Numbered from the stretch's first letter, positions 11,696 through 23,297 are shown. The stretch: DNA of 64,000 nt from Cordilura impudica (GCA_963682025.1 OY821519.1:68517525-68581524), one strand, 5' to 3'. A program made the numbers and translations. Notes: generated by a model from the sequence alone, not told the origin.

Positions 11696-12437
11696 CTAGC
11701 TAATACCCACTACTTCGTTAGCGGACATTTAAGTTACATTTATTCGTTTGTACAGTATATTATATTAAAAATGCCCCTTTACTGGACTTTGATGTTATGT
11801 ATTCGGAAAGGCATGTTTTTCCCCTGGAAAAAGTGGTAGTCAGTCTACAATTTCTAACAATTTTCCAAATACATTGTGTATCAATTTATTCCAGTAATAC
11901 GAAGGAAACCCAGGAGACTTTTACCCTTTTTGTCCCTCCCGGTAGGATAGCCTATAGCACTCAGTGATAACGTAGCTTTCAACAGGTGAAAGAAATGTTG
12001 AAATCGGATAAGTAGTTTAGAAGATCCGTAAAGGGGGAGACTTTTCCTCTTTTTGCCCCTCCCGGAAGGATAGCCTATAGCACTCAGTGATAACGTAGCA
12101 TTCAACTGGTGAAAGAAATTTTGAAATCGGATAAGTAGTTTAGAAGATCCGTAAAGGGGGAGACTTTTCCTCTTTTTGCCCCTCCCGGAAGGATAGCCTA
12201 TAGCACTCAGTGATAACGAAGCATTCAACTGGTGAAAGAAATTTTGAAATCGGATAAGTAGTTTAGAAGATCCGTAAAGGGGGAGACTTTTCCTCTTTTT
12301 GCCCCTCCCGGAAGGATACATAAAAACCTTGGTATTGACGTCACCTTTCATGAGAAGTTTACAGAATTGAAATCGGTTCAGGCATTACAGAGAACATCAA
12401 TGCCAAACACAATGCTCTACATTTTTATATATATAGA
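11696..12437 (-). mobile_element. Non-autonomous Helitron with internal 123-bp tandem repeats
   Basis: On the minus strand it starts A|TCTATATATATAAAAATG and ends GGGTATTAGCTAG|T. The 5' terminus nearly matches that of the coding Helitron at 26209 (TCTATATATACAAAAATG), so that family could supply its transposase in trans. About 430 bp of the interior is a tandem repeat (see 11890-12315). Confidence 0.7.
11890..12315 (-). repeat. Tandem repeat, 123-bp period, inside the Helitron
   Basis: About 3.5 units carry the word CCCTCCCGGAAGGATAGCC, at about 12057 and 12180 with diverged flanking copies. Because 123 is a multiple of three, the minus strand shows a 41-residue repeating frame (156 codons, 11881-12351). 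I read this as a by-product of the repeat, not a gene. Confidence 0.8.
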
Positions 12438-12611
12438 TTAATATATGTAATTAATTTCATTTATATCAGCACATTGTACCCTTATAATTAATTAATCCTA
12501 TATTGTAATTATAAGAATAATTTTCATGTTGTACAGGAAAGCACAATAAATAAATTAATAAATAAATAATTTTGGGGATAATTTCTTTTGGCACAAATTC
12601 AAATTTTTATC

Positions 12612-14003
12612 CATTTATTTTTTATTTTTTTTTAATTTACCAACACTCAGGGGATGTCCCCTACAAATGCAGTGCATTGTGTTTATTTCAAGAAAATAGG
12701 TTATGGGATAGAGGAGAGAGGGAGTAGTGTTTGTGGATATTTGACTTAAATTTTATTAGATTATAACTATCAGGAAAGACCTCTGCTAGTTCGACTGATA
12801 AACGAATTCTCTCTGTAATGCGTTGTGCGGTCAACCGGACAATAGACTTCAAACGGATGTGATCTACTAGAGCAGCGGGTAGAGCGAACCGAAACTCGGG
12901 CACTTGGAATAAGTTCGCTGATCTTAGAAGAACATTTCCCATGGTAATATCTATAGAACAGTGCTACATAATCCACTTTCTGATGATGTTCCAATGAATC
13001 AATAGAGTTGGATACTGTACTGTCATTGATGGGTGATAACGTCCTCCTTTGCACACAGGCCAGTAGCTCCAATATAGACTTTGAAGCTCCTACCCATATA
13101 TGGGAGTTGTATTCCATTTTCGGTCGGATGTAAGTGGTATAGATTTTACGGAGATCAGAAGTAGTGAAGTAAATTTTACACAGTTTTAGAAAATAAAGAC
13201 ACAAACATGCTCGTTCCAACGAACATCACATTGAATTCTCATGCCTAGAACATCAAGATTATCCGATTCCTCAATACCTATACCACCCATATATACAGAT
13301 GACATTGTTGATTCTATGGCCCTATTGGTCAACATACAATATTGAGTCTTCAGCGCATTAAAATCAACCCTATTCGCTTTACCCCACTCGGAGATTGTTA
13401 ACAGCAAGAAGGTAGTTCAGAAAGATAAGGAAAAGAGAAGGAGAAAGAACGGAACCTTGGGGTACCCTTAATTAAATTGAAACTCACTAGATGAGACTCC
13501 ATCAATAACAACACGTATTGTTCGGTCTCTGAAAAAAGTCGATTAAATCGAGAGAAGTCATTACCGACCCAAATGCAATAAGCTTTGATATCAATGCACC
13601 GTGCCACACACGATCAAATGCCTTGGAAATATCCAGAGCAACCACTTTACTAACAGGCTTCTACGGAAGCCTTACTGTCTATCATTAAGAAGTGAGTTGA
13701 CCTCTAGGTAGTTCACAAGATGGAAATTGATCATGATCTCCATCACTTTTGAAAGCGCAGAGCAGATTGCAATTGGACGGTAATTTTCAGGATTATTAGC
13801 CGCACCCTTTTTAGAAATTGGTTCGACATTAGCAACTTTCCAGCAAGAGGGAAAGACTGCCGCAAACGGTACGAAAGGCTGAAAAGGTTGGCCAATGGAC
13901 TGGCTAGCGCCGAAGAGCACTGTTTCAGCACCAGTGCTGGTATACCATCCGGTTCCGAAGACTTATTAATGTTGAGATCCGAAAGAACATTTTTAACTGC
14001 ACG
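12612..14003 (-). pseudogene. 5'-truncated Jockey/CR1-like LINE, reverse transcriptase remnant
   Basis: Minus-strand pieces follow a LINE ORF2. Near 13985 is NKSSEPDGIPALVLKQC. NPENYRPIAICSALSKVME lies at about 13740-13800. Later comes IYTTYIRPKMEYNSHIWVGA (about 13080-13150), then the C-terminal AEVFPDSYNLIKFKSNIHKH near 12725-12785. The 3' end is a T-rich run (A-rich on the sense strand) at about 12612-12637. Frameshifts and stops are many. The catalytic YxDD block is degenerate or lost. Its last 300 bp match the copy at 63704-64000, which keeps about 27 bp that this copy has lost. An ordinary dead-on-arrival LINE. Confidence 0.85.
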
Positions 14004-14357
14004 TTAATATATTCAATTCAATAATATATTCAATTTATTAATATATTCAAATGAAAAGATGACTTTTATTATAAAATGAAAATCTTTATTCTTCCAAATC
14101 AATTTCATCGTCTTCAACGTAATGGCTCTCCAACTGATTCACAACAGTATCGCCGACGTGGTCTTTTGAGTTTATGGAATTGCCAAAAATCTCATGGTGG
14201 ATATTTTTTTTTTTTTTTTTGTGCAAAAACCAGGAGCTGTGGGCAATTATTTCGACCCAATTTTTGGCAACAGCTTCACGCGAATGAGTCGTAACAATGA
14301 TAATAAAATATTAAAATAAAAATAGAAATAAAAATAAAAATTTAGTCCGCCGAAAGG
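14004..14357. other. Unassigned stretch with a short minus-strand frame
   Basis: The minus strand from about 14298 reads AVAKNWVEIIAHSSWFLH. After an 18-A run and a frame change it continues HVGDTVVNQLESHYVEDD. It looks like broken coding sequence, but I cannot assign a family. Confidence 0.3.
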
Positions 14358-14602
14358 AATTCAAATTTTGTTTGTACATAGTTTTGCATAATATCGGTCC
14401 ATTTTTGGGCCTAGTCCCCATATAGATATAGCATCCAATATGAACTTTTTAATATCTGCAGCCAAAAAAATTAATAACAATGCCATCAAATTTGGTTTAT
14501 GCTTATTTTCTATATCGACCGAAGAGATTGGGTCTCTAAACCATGGTATAGGGTATCGTATAGTCGGTCTAGACCGACTATAATTTATTACTTATTTGTT
14601 CT
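14358..14602 (-). repeat. Dispersed repeat family A, copy 2 (internally deleted)
   Basis: In reverse orientation relative to copy 1. Ends at a perfect 24-bp palindrome centred on CTAG at 14559-14582, followed by AATTTATTAC. Adjoins the piggyBac remnant. Confidence 0.75.
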
Positions 14603-14603
14603 G

Positions 14604-15496
14604 TATCAGATATAAAACTTGGTTTATTAAAGCGGTTTACCCTTATTATTCCAATAGCATTTATTTTTCGCTGAAGTAGAATTTCCAATAGCTGATATGT
14701 TGCAGAATAGTTATCCATATATAGATTGTGACCTACACGAGAAATTCTCTTTATAAGGTGAAGTACTGTAGCAGCACCATGCCCAAATCTAGAACTGTCA
14801 AAACTTGATATTTCTGTATTGCTTCCTTGATATAAAACGAAGTCATATGAACGTTATAATTTCCTGTAAAAGGAATTATCTGCTCATCGATAGAAATATT
14901 CTCTTCAACAGAAACTTCTTTACAGCGCTTTCAAATGCTTTCAATAAGTGGGCGACTTTTAACAAATTTATCTTTATAATTCGAAATAATTTTTAAGTAG
15001 TCCACCAGGTGGAAATTTGTTCTTAACTGGTAAAAGCGTTCGCAAGACATAACTGATGATACGGATTCTATTTGTATATTTTAATTTGGGGTAACTTTAT
15101 AACACCCATTAACATATGTATTCCAATAAATTGTTGGGTTCGTATGTTTGAAAGATCTAGCGCTGACAGCCTTTTGTTCAGCGTAAGTTTTGGTATAAAT
15201 TGCCATTCGCTCATACATTTCTAATGGAATATATTGTTCGATATACGATAAAGTCGTTTTTGTACACAATGAGTTTTGCTCAGTGTCGGTAACAAAATCT
15301 AATTGGAATTCCAATTTTTTTCCGTCGAATTCTCTACGCCTGAACTCAATATTTTTCTTTCCAGTAACTACATACTATTCAAATTCGTCTACGAAATCCA
15401 TTTCAGCTATTTCATTTAATTGAGGAAGTTGCATAGAAAATCTTCATTTTCTATTTCCAATTCATCATTTACAATAAAATCGTCAGCATTACTCAT
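14604..15496 (-). pseudogene. piggyBac-type transposase remnant
   Basis: The minus strand from an ATG at 15496 gives an acidic start (SNADDFIVNDELEIENED). Next is PLEMYERMAIYTKTYAEQKA (about 15165-15240), then DEQIIPFTGN (about 14865-14895). GHGAATVLHLIKRISRVGHN and LYMDNYSATYQLLE follow at about 14680-14795, ending in INAIGIIRVNRF. These match the order of a piggyBac DDE core, where the aspartate of the YxDNY-type block is catalytic. A large internal part between the N-terminal block and the core is missing, and several frame changes are present. TTAA-flanked termini were not found. Confidence 0.75.
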
Positions 15497-15714
15497 CACA
15501 ATATCTAATAAATTTGATTGCCGATGGGTATTAATTGTGGCATTTGGTTCATAAGGGTGTGTGTATGGTTATACTACACGTATCACATTAGCCCCAGAAA
15601 GCATTGCCACATTTTTTTTATCGTTATCGCGATACAATAAAGAAAATCACCAATATGAAAAAAAAAAAATATAATCCATAAGAAAGCACATATTTTTAAA
15701 GGATTACCCTATTT

Positions 15715-16285
15715 TAAAAAACGAATATTTTTTGAAAAAGTGACCTTTTTTTAAAAAAATATTCTATTTTAAAATACTACCCTTTTTTAAAAGTACACTT
15801 AAAATAAAAATTACCCTGTTAAAAAAAACCTTTTTTTTAAAGTAAGTTTTTTTTCTAAAAATACCTTTTTTATATTACCTTTTTTTAAAAAACACTCTTA
15901 TTCTGAAAATCAAATTTTTAAAAAATTAGCTTTTTTTTTAAAGTACTCCCTATTTAAAAAAGTAGCCTTTATAAAAAAGTATTATTTTTTATAAAATTTC
16001 ACTTTTTTAAGTACCCTTGTTTTAAAAAAGTACACTCTTTTAATACACTTATTTTGTGCCTTTTTTTTGAAAGAGCACTTTTTTTGAAAATTGCACTTTT
16101 TTTTAAAAATTGTCTCTTTTAAAAAAGTACATTTTTTAAAAGAAGCTATCCTTCTCTTAAAGAACTTTTTTTTAGAAAGTACCATTTTTTTAAAAAAGTA
16201 CCTTTTTTAAAATGTATCCTTTTTTAAATTATCCTTTTCTCAATTACCCTTTTTTGTTAAAAATTACGTTGTTTTTAAAGGTAGT
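15715..16285 (+). repeat. GTAC-centred short tandem array 1
   Basis: Degenerate units of about 16-18 bp alternating A-run, GTAC or GTACC, and T-run (AAAAAGTACCCTTTTTT type). It belongs to the same repeat type as the arrays from 18.7 to 24.2 kb and the large intron array at 54.9-59.7 kb. Confidence 0.8.
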
Positions 16286-18699
16286 ATAATACTAATAAAA
16301 TTTAAAATAGGAAGAAATTATTTTTGTTATAAGATGGGAGAAAAATTAGCTTTACGTATATAATGACATAATCGACATTATCGGCACCACTGTACTATAT
16401 CGTCCGGAATTTGTGCTGATTTTTGTAACAACTAAAACCACTTGACCTAGATCCATTGTTTATTAAACCAATAGATTTAGCGATGACCGTCAAACCACAG
16501 TCCAGTTGAAAAATAATCTGTGTTATACATTCATAGCCATGGCTTTGTTCAGTCGCGAAGCTGCTTACCGGTATTCACTTAAGTCTCTTATCTTAAAACA
16601 TACTAATACACGTAACATCAATTTTACTTAAATTTGTTTTTCACAACATGGGCATGGTGAGATTTTTTTTAACTTGTCCTCTTGGAATAATCTCAATCGA
16701 TATGAACTTTAGTTATTTTATTATTTTTTTTTTTTTTTGAACAACCATTTTGTTTAGACCATAGCTGGGCATACCGGCACCAGAGAGCCGAACTCTAATC
16801 GCTTTCTTATATCTATACAGCTGAACGAAAACAAAAATACTCACCAAAGAGTAAAAGTAAACAATAATTTCATTTAGTCTTATGAAAGCTTTTGAAAAAA
16901 GCAGGATTATGTCGCATTGCCTTCTGAAGTTCTTACATTTATAACATTTTTGTGACCGATGTAACTTTGTCAGTTTTAAACCGATTTTGACCAAACATAC
17001 CTCATTTGAAAGGCATTTCTTTTTGCTGTCCACCAGATTTACGGATTTGCACCGTCTGGAACATTTTTTTTTTTTTTTTTTGAGGAAAATTCATTTTATG
17101 AATTATATAGATTAAAAACATTGAAAGAAATAAATTAAATGATAAAATAAAATTTCTTTGAATTTGCATACAGAATTCGAGGGATAGGCTCTGCTAGTTG
17201 CTTTTTTTAGGTACACAGATTATTTACAGCACAAGTTTGTTGTTTTATTAAAGCTTATATCTTACAAATATATTTATAAAAATGAGGAATAGGAAAGCAG
17301 TTTTTTTGTTTCGTTTAAACGCGTTAAATGAAGCGGAGTGCTTGGTGTGTAACCAAGTATTAAAAATAGTAAAGGCAATTTTTTGCTTTTATTTTGAAGA
17401 AATTAATTACATACTTACTTATTTGAGTTAGTAAATTTCAAACTTATGTATAAAAAATATTAAATTTTCTTTAAGTTTTGTTTCTAATTTTCTAAATGTA
17501 AGATTTAAAATTTTAAAACAACAAAACATATTTAAAATTTTCCCATATTCATCGTGAACTCAATCAATTTCCCTTTTAATCATTCATATTAACATTCACA
17601 CAAAGCCAACACAAACCAATTTAATATCGCCATTGTATTACGTCTATGGACTTCGACCAGTGTAATACAACTAACACATGCTCATAAACACTGCTACTAA
17701 TTAATTTCTCCTGATGGCCATCACTGGTTTAGATATATTGTTTCGCTGAGCACTAGTGCTAAAAAAATTAATGTTCTAGCAGTTTCCGTTCGGTCGTGTA
17801 AGGGTTAAATCAGAATTTTATTATATTTTACTTGTTTCCGTTATTAATTAGTACAACTGTTTAACATAAAGCTTTTCTCACTCTTTTGGATGTAACACAC
17901 TCGTTTCCCTACATTTGTAATGCATATTCCTATCAAAACTCATAAACTATTAAATAATATTAGTTAATAAATGGTTAACAAATTCCGATGACATTTTAAC
18001 TAGAAACGACAAGCTACTGATTGATAATTGTATCCATCATAAATTAACATTAAATGATAAAAAGAGAACAACTATCTATCAAGTATAAACTAAGTAATGC
18101 ACATCTAGATAATGTCCAATACCGAAATACGATATAAGCTGGCAAACGATCTAACAAATTAGAACTGTGATTATAACTTGGGTGTGCTATAACGATTAGA
18201 TATATAAATCAATAATTGGAGTTTGTATGTACAATTGTATTTAGTCAAATAATCACTCACACTAACATTACCAACTTGTATACACGACACAACTATTAAT
18301 GAACTCCATAATTCGCAAAATATTGAACTTATGTTTATGACTTAAACAAAATTTATTTAAATGAATAATGATTATTAAAAATGTTACAATCAATTTATAT
18401 TTAACATGCATACAATATCCGCACAAAAATGAGTTTGTTTTGTATGCAACTCCGCATTCTGTTGATATTTCAGCTTAGACTGTAAAAAAAAACGTTAGTC
18501 TTCGTCATAAAAAAATTATGAAAAAAAAGAGCCGATAAGACCGTTTATATGTTACCCCACATTGCACTAAATTGGAATAACACATAATATTACGCTATCA
18601 CTGACTCATTGACTGAATCCATAATGCCATATGATTAATACTTAATTTCATAAAATTATCACTAATAAGAAATAATATATTAATATAATAACTTTCTTA
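16286..18699. other. AT-rich intergenic DNA with a diverged family B copy
   Basis: About 16930-17197 resembles family B, with GACCAAACATACCTCATTTG internally and CTCTGCTAG at 17189-17197, but the 5' end is not clear. A run of about 18 T lies at 17068. No gene could be supported elsewhere. Confidence 0.45.
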
Positions 18700-18905
18700 A
18701 AAAGGTACCTTTTCTCAAACAAGTGAGTTTCATAAAAAGTGTCTTTAAAAAAAATTGTTTTTTCTTAAAAAGTACCTTTTCTCTATTTTCTTTTCCTAAA
18801 AAAAAGTACCCTCCCTCGAAAGAATACCTTTTTTAAAAAAATACCTTTTCTTAAAAATATATATTTTCTTAAAAAAATACATTTTCTTAAAAATAGTACT
18901 TTTTA
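18700..18905 (+). repeat. GTAC-centred short tandem array 2
   Basis: Units of the AAAAAGTACCTTTTCTT type, in the same orientation as the large intron array. Confidence 0.75.
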
Positions 18906-19038
18906 TTATACGTGTAGATAGTTGACCTTTATGTTGTTAAATTTATTTTCTGATTCGGCTTGAGTACATCAGTTTTCAATAAAATAAAAAACGAAAGGGC
19001 TTTTTTCCCCTTTAATTTAATCATCTTATTTTATTTTT

Positions 19039-19077
19039 CCCAATATTTCGGTAAACATCGTTTACCATCTTCATGGG
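19039..19077 (-). ncRNA. Decayed hammerhead-like hairpin
   Basis: On the minus strand, CCCA, TGAAGAT, a 7-bp stem GGTAAAC/GTTTACC with loop GAT, GAAATAT and TGGG follow the hammerhead order. The core lacks the required C and has an extra T, so it is at best a relic, perhaps of a Penelope-like element. Confidence 0.25.
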
Positions 19078-19269
19078 ATCTATTTCAAAAATATATACAA
19101 AAACATTTATATAAAAACAGAATTTTCACAAACAAACCTTAACATTTTTCTTTTATAATTACTTTTAAAAATTAAATAATCTATTTAAAAAAAACTTTCA
19201 CCACTATAGTGTACTGTCCAATGTTTATTTTGATCTGTGTTTCTCTATTGTGTGTCTGTAAATTTGGGC

Positions 19270-19525
19270 ACATTTTTTTCTTAAAAAAGTACTCTTTTCA
19301 GAAAAAAGTAAATTTTCTTCAAAAGTACATTTTCTTAAAATATTACCTATTCTAAAAAAAGTTAATTTTTTAAGAAAGTATTTTCTCTTAAAAAGTACTT
19401 TTTCTTAAAAAAAAAAGTATCTTTTACTAAACAAAAATACATTAAAATATCTTTTTTTTAATTGTATTTTCTTAAAAATATTCAGTTTCTTAAAAAGAGC
19501 TTCTTTTCTTAAAAGCGAAAAAAGG
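19270..19525 (+). repeat. GTAC-centred short tandem array 3
   Basis: Same repeat type (AAAAGTACATTTTCTTAAAA), with partially decayed units. Confidence 0.75.
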
Positions 19526-19728
19526 TGTATTTTCATATTTTTTTTTAAGATACGAATAACAACATAGTATAACATTTGAAGTATCTTTGAAAAAATGCTC
19601 AATTAAAAATTTTAATAAATAAGTCCGTGACAGCGAAAGTCGACTAAAAGTTCTTTTGCGGTGAACACCATAACTAGTTATCGGATCATGTGAAATAAAA
19701 AAATGGAAACGACGCGTTTAAAAGGTCA

Positions 19729-19846
19729 TATGTTTCCCGAGGTATTCACGAAGAATTTTTATTTTTTTTTTTTTGCAGCATTTTGAATATGTTTCCCGAG
19801 GTATTCACGAAGAATTTTTAATTTTTTTTTTTTTGCAGCATTTTGA
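19729..19846 (+). repeat. Two-copy direct duplication of about 59 bp
   Basis: ATGTTTCCCGAGGTATTCAC followed by GAAGAATTTTT, a T-run and GCAGCATTTTGA occurs twice in a row. The copies differ only near the T-run. Confidence 0.85.
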
Positions 19847-20159
19847 AGCGGTGAATTTGTTGTTAAAAAATGGGGAAGAAAATGGGAAATAAAAAGAACT
19901 TCGTGGTTACCTGGTAATTTATATGTAGATATAGGATAAGAACCGATCGATTAGTTTTTGAGTTATGATGTTCACGGACTTCAAACATGATATTTGCGAG
20001 AAAATCGATTTAAAGTTTTTTAAAATTGATTTATATACGATATACCGTATGAAGCCGGTCGTTTGAATCGCTGTGTCTTAGTTAGTTTTGCTCCGATTTA
20101 CTTGAAATTTTGACACAACACTCTAGACATGTTGTACATTCAGAAAATGTACAAATATA

Positions 20160-20385
20160 GTGTACATTTTCTTACAAAATTTCCTTTCAAAAAGAGTACT
20201 TTTTCTTTATAAAATACCTTTTCTTAAAAAGTAAATGTTCTTAAAAAGGACATTTTCATAAAAAAGTATATTTCTTTTAAAGTACCTTTTTAAAAAAGTA
20301 TATTTTCCTAAAAATACTACTTTTTTAAAAGTATATTTTCTTCAAAAAGTACCTTTCCTCAAAATATTACCTCTTCTTAAAAAAT
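20160..20385 (+). repeat. GTAC-centred short tandem array 4
   Basis: Same repeat type. It abuts the LINE fragment directly. Confidence 0.75.
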
Positions 20386-21147
20386 TGACGATGTTCAATT
20401 GTACATAAGCAGTAAAAAGGAGCAATTTGAAGAATGTACGCGAAAATTATATGATGATTTAGAACGTGTTTCTTTTTGGGCATCTGTAAATGGCCTAAGT
20501 CTAAATCCAAAAAAAACAAAACAAAAAGCGAACGCAGAAAGTTGTCGAAATACCCAACATTTATATTAATAACCAAAAAATAGAAATAGTCAATAATCCA
20601 AAAATCTAGGAGTAATTTTTAATAATACATTAACCTGGTCGGATCATGTTACAAACGCGTGTGGAAAAACCTTCTCGATGCTACGAACTCTATGGCCAAC
20701 TCAACATTTTAAAATCAGATTGCTGCTCGCGAAAACGTATTTAATACCTATTTTAATGTACGCCTGTGAAATTTTTTAAGTTGTGATGCAAATAGCAAAT
20801 CGAGACTTAACATAACGTATAATAATATTACAAGGTACGTTTTTGGCCTTAAGTTTTATTGTAACTATGAACATATTACCCCCTATGATGACCTGATGAA
20901 GATTAGAACTCTAATTTTTTTAAACAAATTTATAACCCCTCGTGAGCCTAATCATCTGTATAATCGAATCACTTTCAGCCGACACAGTAGAAATAATACC
21001 ATAATTAAAATAAGACATCATACGCTAATATCCAATTGGCAATTTTACATTAACGCAATTCGTCTTTGGAATATTATCCCGCCAATTATTAGGGCAACCA
21101 GCAACGCGTTACACTTTAAGAAAATAATTTTTGAGTATAACTCTTAA
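20383..21147 (+). pseudogene. LINE reverse transcriptase fragment (palm/thumb and C-terminus)
   Basis: The plus strand starts at the DD of a reverse transcriptase active-site block (DDVQLYISSKKEQFEECTRK). It continues with WASVNGLSLNPKKTK (about 20475-20520), NLGVIFNNTLTWSDHVTNAC (about 20600-20660) and LAKTYLIPILMYACEIF. An 83-codon open stretch from 20896 to a stop at 21147 follows, ending SNALHFKKIIFEYNS. At least one frameshift and a TAA at about 20780 break it. Upstream coding sequence is absent: the fragment begins inside a GTAC-type array. It is a different LINE from the Jockey-like one at 12612. Confidence 0.75.
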
Positions 21148-21424
21148 TATTTTTACTTCAAAATTAAATCACACATTAATAAATTTTTTATTTTTTGTTT
21201 TTATTAATTGTTATTTAATAACTTTCCAATGTTTAATAACTGTTACATTGTATGACTCTATCTATCATGATATTTATAACATATGTTTAAAATTATCTTA
21301 TAGCATTATTTTATTTTTATTTTTCTCTCTATTTTTATTTTTTTACTTCAAAATAACTTACATTTAACAATGTCTGTACTTCGACTACTTTAAGACTCAT
21401 GTTTTGCTGTAGATATTACCAAAA
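21148..21424. other. T-rich spacer after the LINE fragment
   Basis: Probably the 3' untranslated part of the LINE. A T-rich stretch and no clear poly(A) tail are seen. Confidence 0.35.
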
Positions 21425-21639
21425 TGAAATATATAAAAAAATAAAAATTTTTTTTTTAAGTATCTGTTTTAAAAAATTAACTTTTTTTAATAAAAAGCAC
21501 ATTTTCTTAAAAAGGTTCTTTATTATAATACACTTTCTTAAAAAAAAGTACCTTTTCATAAAAAAGTACCTCTTTTTAAAAAAAAAGTACTTTTTCTGAA
21601 CAAAGTACCTAAAAAAAGTACATTTTCTTTAAAAAGTAC
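21425..21639 (+). repeat. GTAC-centred short tandem array 5
   Basis: Same repeat type. It ends exactly where the next inverted-repeat element starts. Confidence 0.75.
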
Positions 21640-22227
21640 GGGTACGTTCGTAAATGCAATAGTTATGTATCACTGCAGAATAATAAAAGTAAAACGTTCA
21701 AAAAAGCATCACTTGGCAGCACTGATTTACGTCGAAAGTTTTTTTATGCAAACAATTGACAGTGCTGCCGCAAATTTTTACAACTATGGCATCATTTTAA
21801 TTACTGATGCAATAGAGCACGAATCTTTAAAAAAATAAACATTGGTGCAGAATGGAAGAGTAAGAAGTGCGTTATATAAAAATTGTTAATACAGATTTAA
21901 ATAATATCGTTTTATTTTATTATTTATTTAGGAATCCGCCTTTTTTTCGTTTTAATTTGATTTCAATAACCAAAAATTGTTTCATCTTTCTTTTAATTCT
22001 GTTTTTATTATAAGTTAACAAAAATTTGTCATTTTTAGAACCAAAATTTTGAATAATATTTGTTAATGTTATTGTGATGAACATGTTTTTTATCGTTCTA
22101 AAAAGAAAACTCTGTGCAATTGGTGAGCAGTAACAAAGTATCTGCAACAACTGATCACGCATCAACAACAAAACTTGGCATAACTGCCGCAATGATGCAC
22201 AAATGTACTGCATTTACGAACATACCC
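21640..22227. mobile_element. 588-bp inverted-repeat MITE
   Basis: The left end GGGTACGTTCGTAAATGCA and the right end, read inward, GGGTATGTTCGTAAATGCAG are inverted repeats. It lies within GTAC-type repeat. No coding frame beyond chance was found, and the target duplication was not resolved. Confidence 0.65.
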
Positions 22228-22239
22228 CATATTTTTTTA

Positions 22240-22375
22240 AGTAGATTTTTTACATTTTCTTAAAAATATTTAATATCTTGAAAAGAGCACGTTTTCTTAA
22301 AAAGCACCTTTTCCTAAAGTATTTTTTCTCATAAAAGTGGATTTTCCTAGAATGTACCTCTTTTTAAATCGCTTT
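22240..22375 (+). repeat. GTAC-centred short tandem array 6
   Basis: A short, partly decayed block of the same repeat type. Confidence 0.65.
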
Positions 22376-22765
22376 TAATGATTGAGTTAGAAATGTTTTT
22401 ACTTTAAATAAAGCAACTAACTCAATCAACTCAATTATTAAAATGATATAGATCAAAAAAGGAATTTTATAAAATATAGGACAGAGGGTACGCCGTTAAC
22501 GCTAAATGTGAGTTTAATTGTATAACTCTGTGCTTGGATTCTCATTGCATTGAATTCACAGCAAAGATTAACTTTTTACCTAACAAACTATCTAGTGCTC
22601 TTGGTTACTGATGAGGGTTGGTGACTCGACCCGAAACATCTGTATAACCTGTCACGCAGAATAAAGTTCAATTTTTGAAACAAATGTGCCAATGTTTTTT
22701 TGCTTTATTTAAAGTAAAAACATTTGATCTTAAGCCTAATTTAATTTCTAACTTGATCATTAAAA
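22373..22765. mobile_element. Element F: inverted-repeat element carrying a hammerhead ribozyme
   Basis: The arms 22373-22416 and 22700-22765 are inverted copies sharing ATGTTTTTACTTTAAATAAAGCAA-type sequence; the right arm has about 20 extra bases. The ribozyme lies in the middle at 22603-22649. An AATAAA follows it at about 22661. The sequence ATTAAAATGATATAGATC occurs at the inner side of the left arm and just outside the right arm. No protein is encoded. A Penelope-like or retrozyme-like origin is an inference from the ribozyme. Confidence 0.6.
22603..22649 (+). ncRNA. Type I hammerhead ribozyme, complete core
   Basis: All required parts are present in order: stem I GGTTA; core CTGATGA; stem II GGGTTG with loop GTGACT and partner CGACCC (six pairs, one of them G-U); GAA; a very short stem III AC/GT with four-base loop ATCT; cleavage-site A after GU; then TAACC, which pairs perfectly with stem I. 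The minimal stem III is the form known from Penelope-like elements and retrozymes. Self-cleavage would be expected after 22644. It is conserved well enough to be active, but nothing here shows transcription. Confidence 0.8.
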
Positions 22766-22794
22766 TGATATAGATCGAAAAAAGAAATTTAAAA

Positions 22795-23297
22795 AAATTA
22801 TTTTTCTTAACAAAGTACATTTTTGTTAAAAATGTATCTGTTCTGAAATAACTTCTTTTTATAAAAAAAGTACATTTTCAAAAACAGCGTCTTTTCTTAA
22901 TGTAATATTTTCGTAAAAAATTATTTTTCTTGAAAAAATGCATTTCCTTAAAATTTAAATTTTCTTAAAAAACATTTTCTTAAAAAATATCGTTTTATAA
23001 AACAAATAGCTTTTTTAAAAATATCTTTCTTTTAGAAGTACCTCTTCTTAAGAAAACGGTATTTTCTTAAAAAGTACCTTTTCTTAAAAAAGTACTTTTT
23101 CTTAAAGAGTACATTTAAATAAAAGTACCTTATTTTAAAAAGTAATATTTTCTAAAAAAAAATTCTATTTCCTAAAAGTACCTTTAAAAAGTACCTTTTA
23201 GTAAACAGTTTTTTTTAATTGTCTTTTATTAAAATATCTTCAAAAATATCTTTTCTAAAAAAGTTATTTTTCTTAAAAATATTATTTTCTTAAAAGG
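22795..23297 (+). repeat. GTAC-centred short tandem array 7
   Basis: About 500 bp of the same units. The second copy of element C is inserted at its right end, and array 8 continues beyond it. Confidence 0.75.

Noticed and set aside
11881..12351. A 156-codon frame with a perfect 41-residue repeat
   Set aside because: It results from a 123-bp tandem DNA repeat inside a non-autonomous Helitron; it has no start context, domain or neighbours suggesting a gene.
19039..19077. A third active hammerhead ribozyme
   Set aside because: The core has lost the invariant C and gained an extra base, and stem III cannot form a proper loop.
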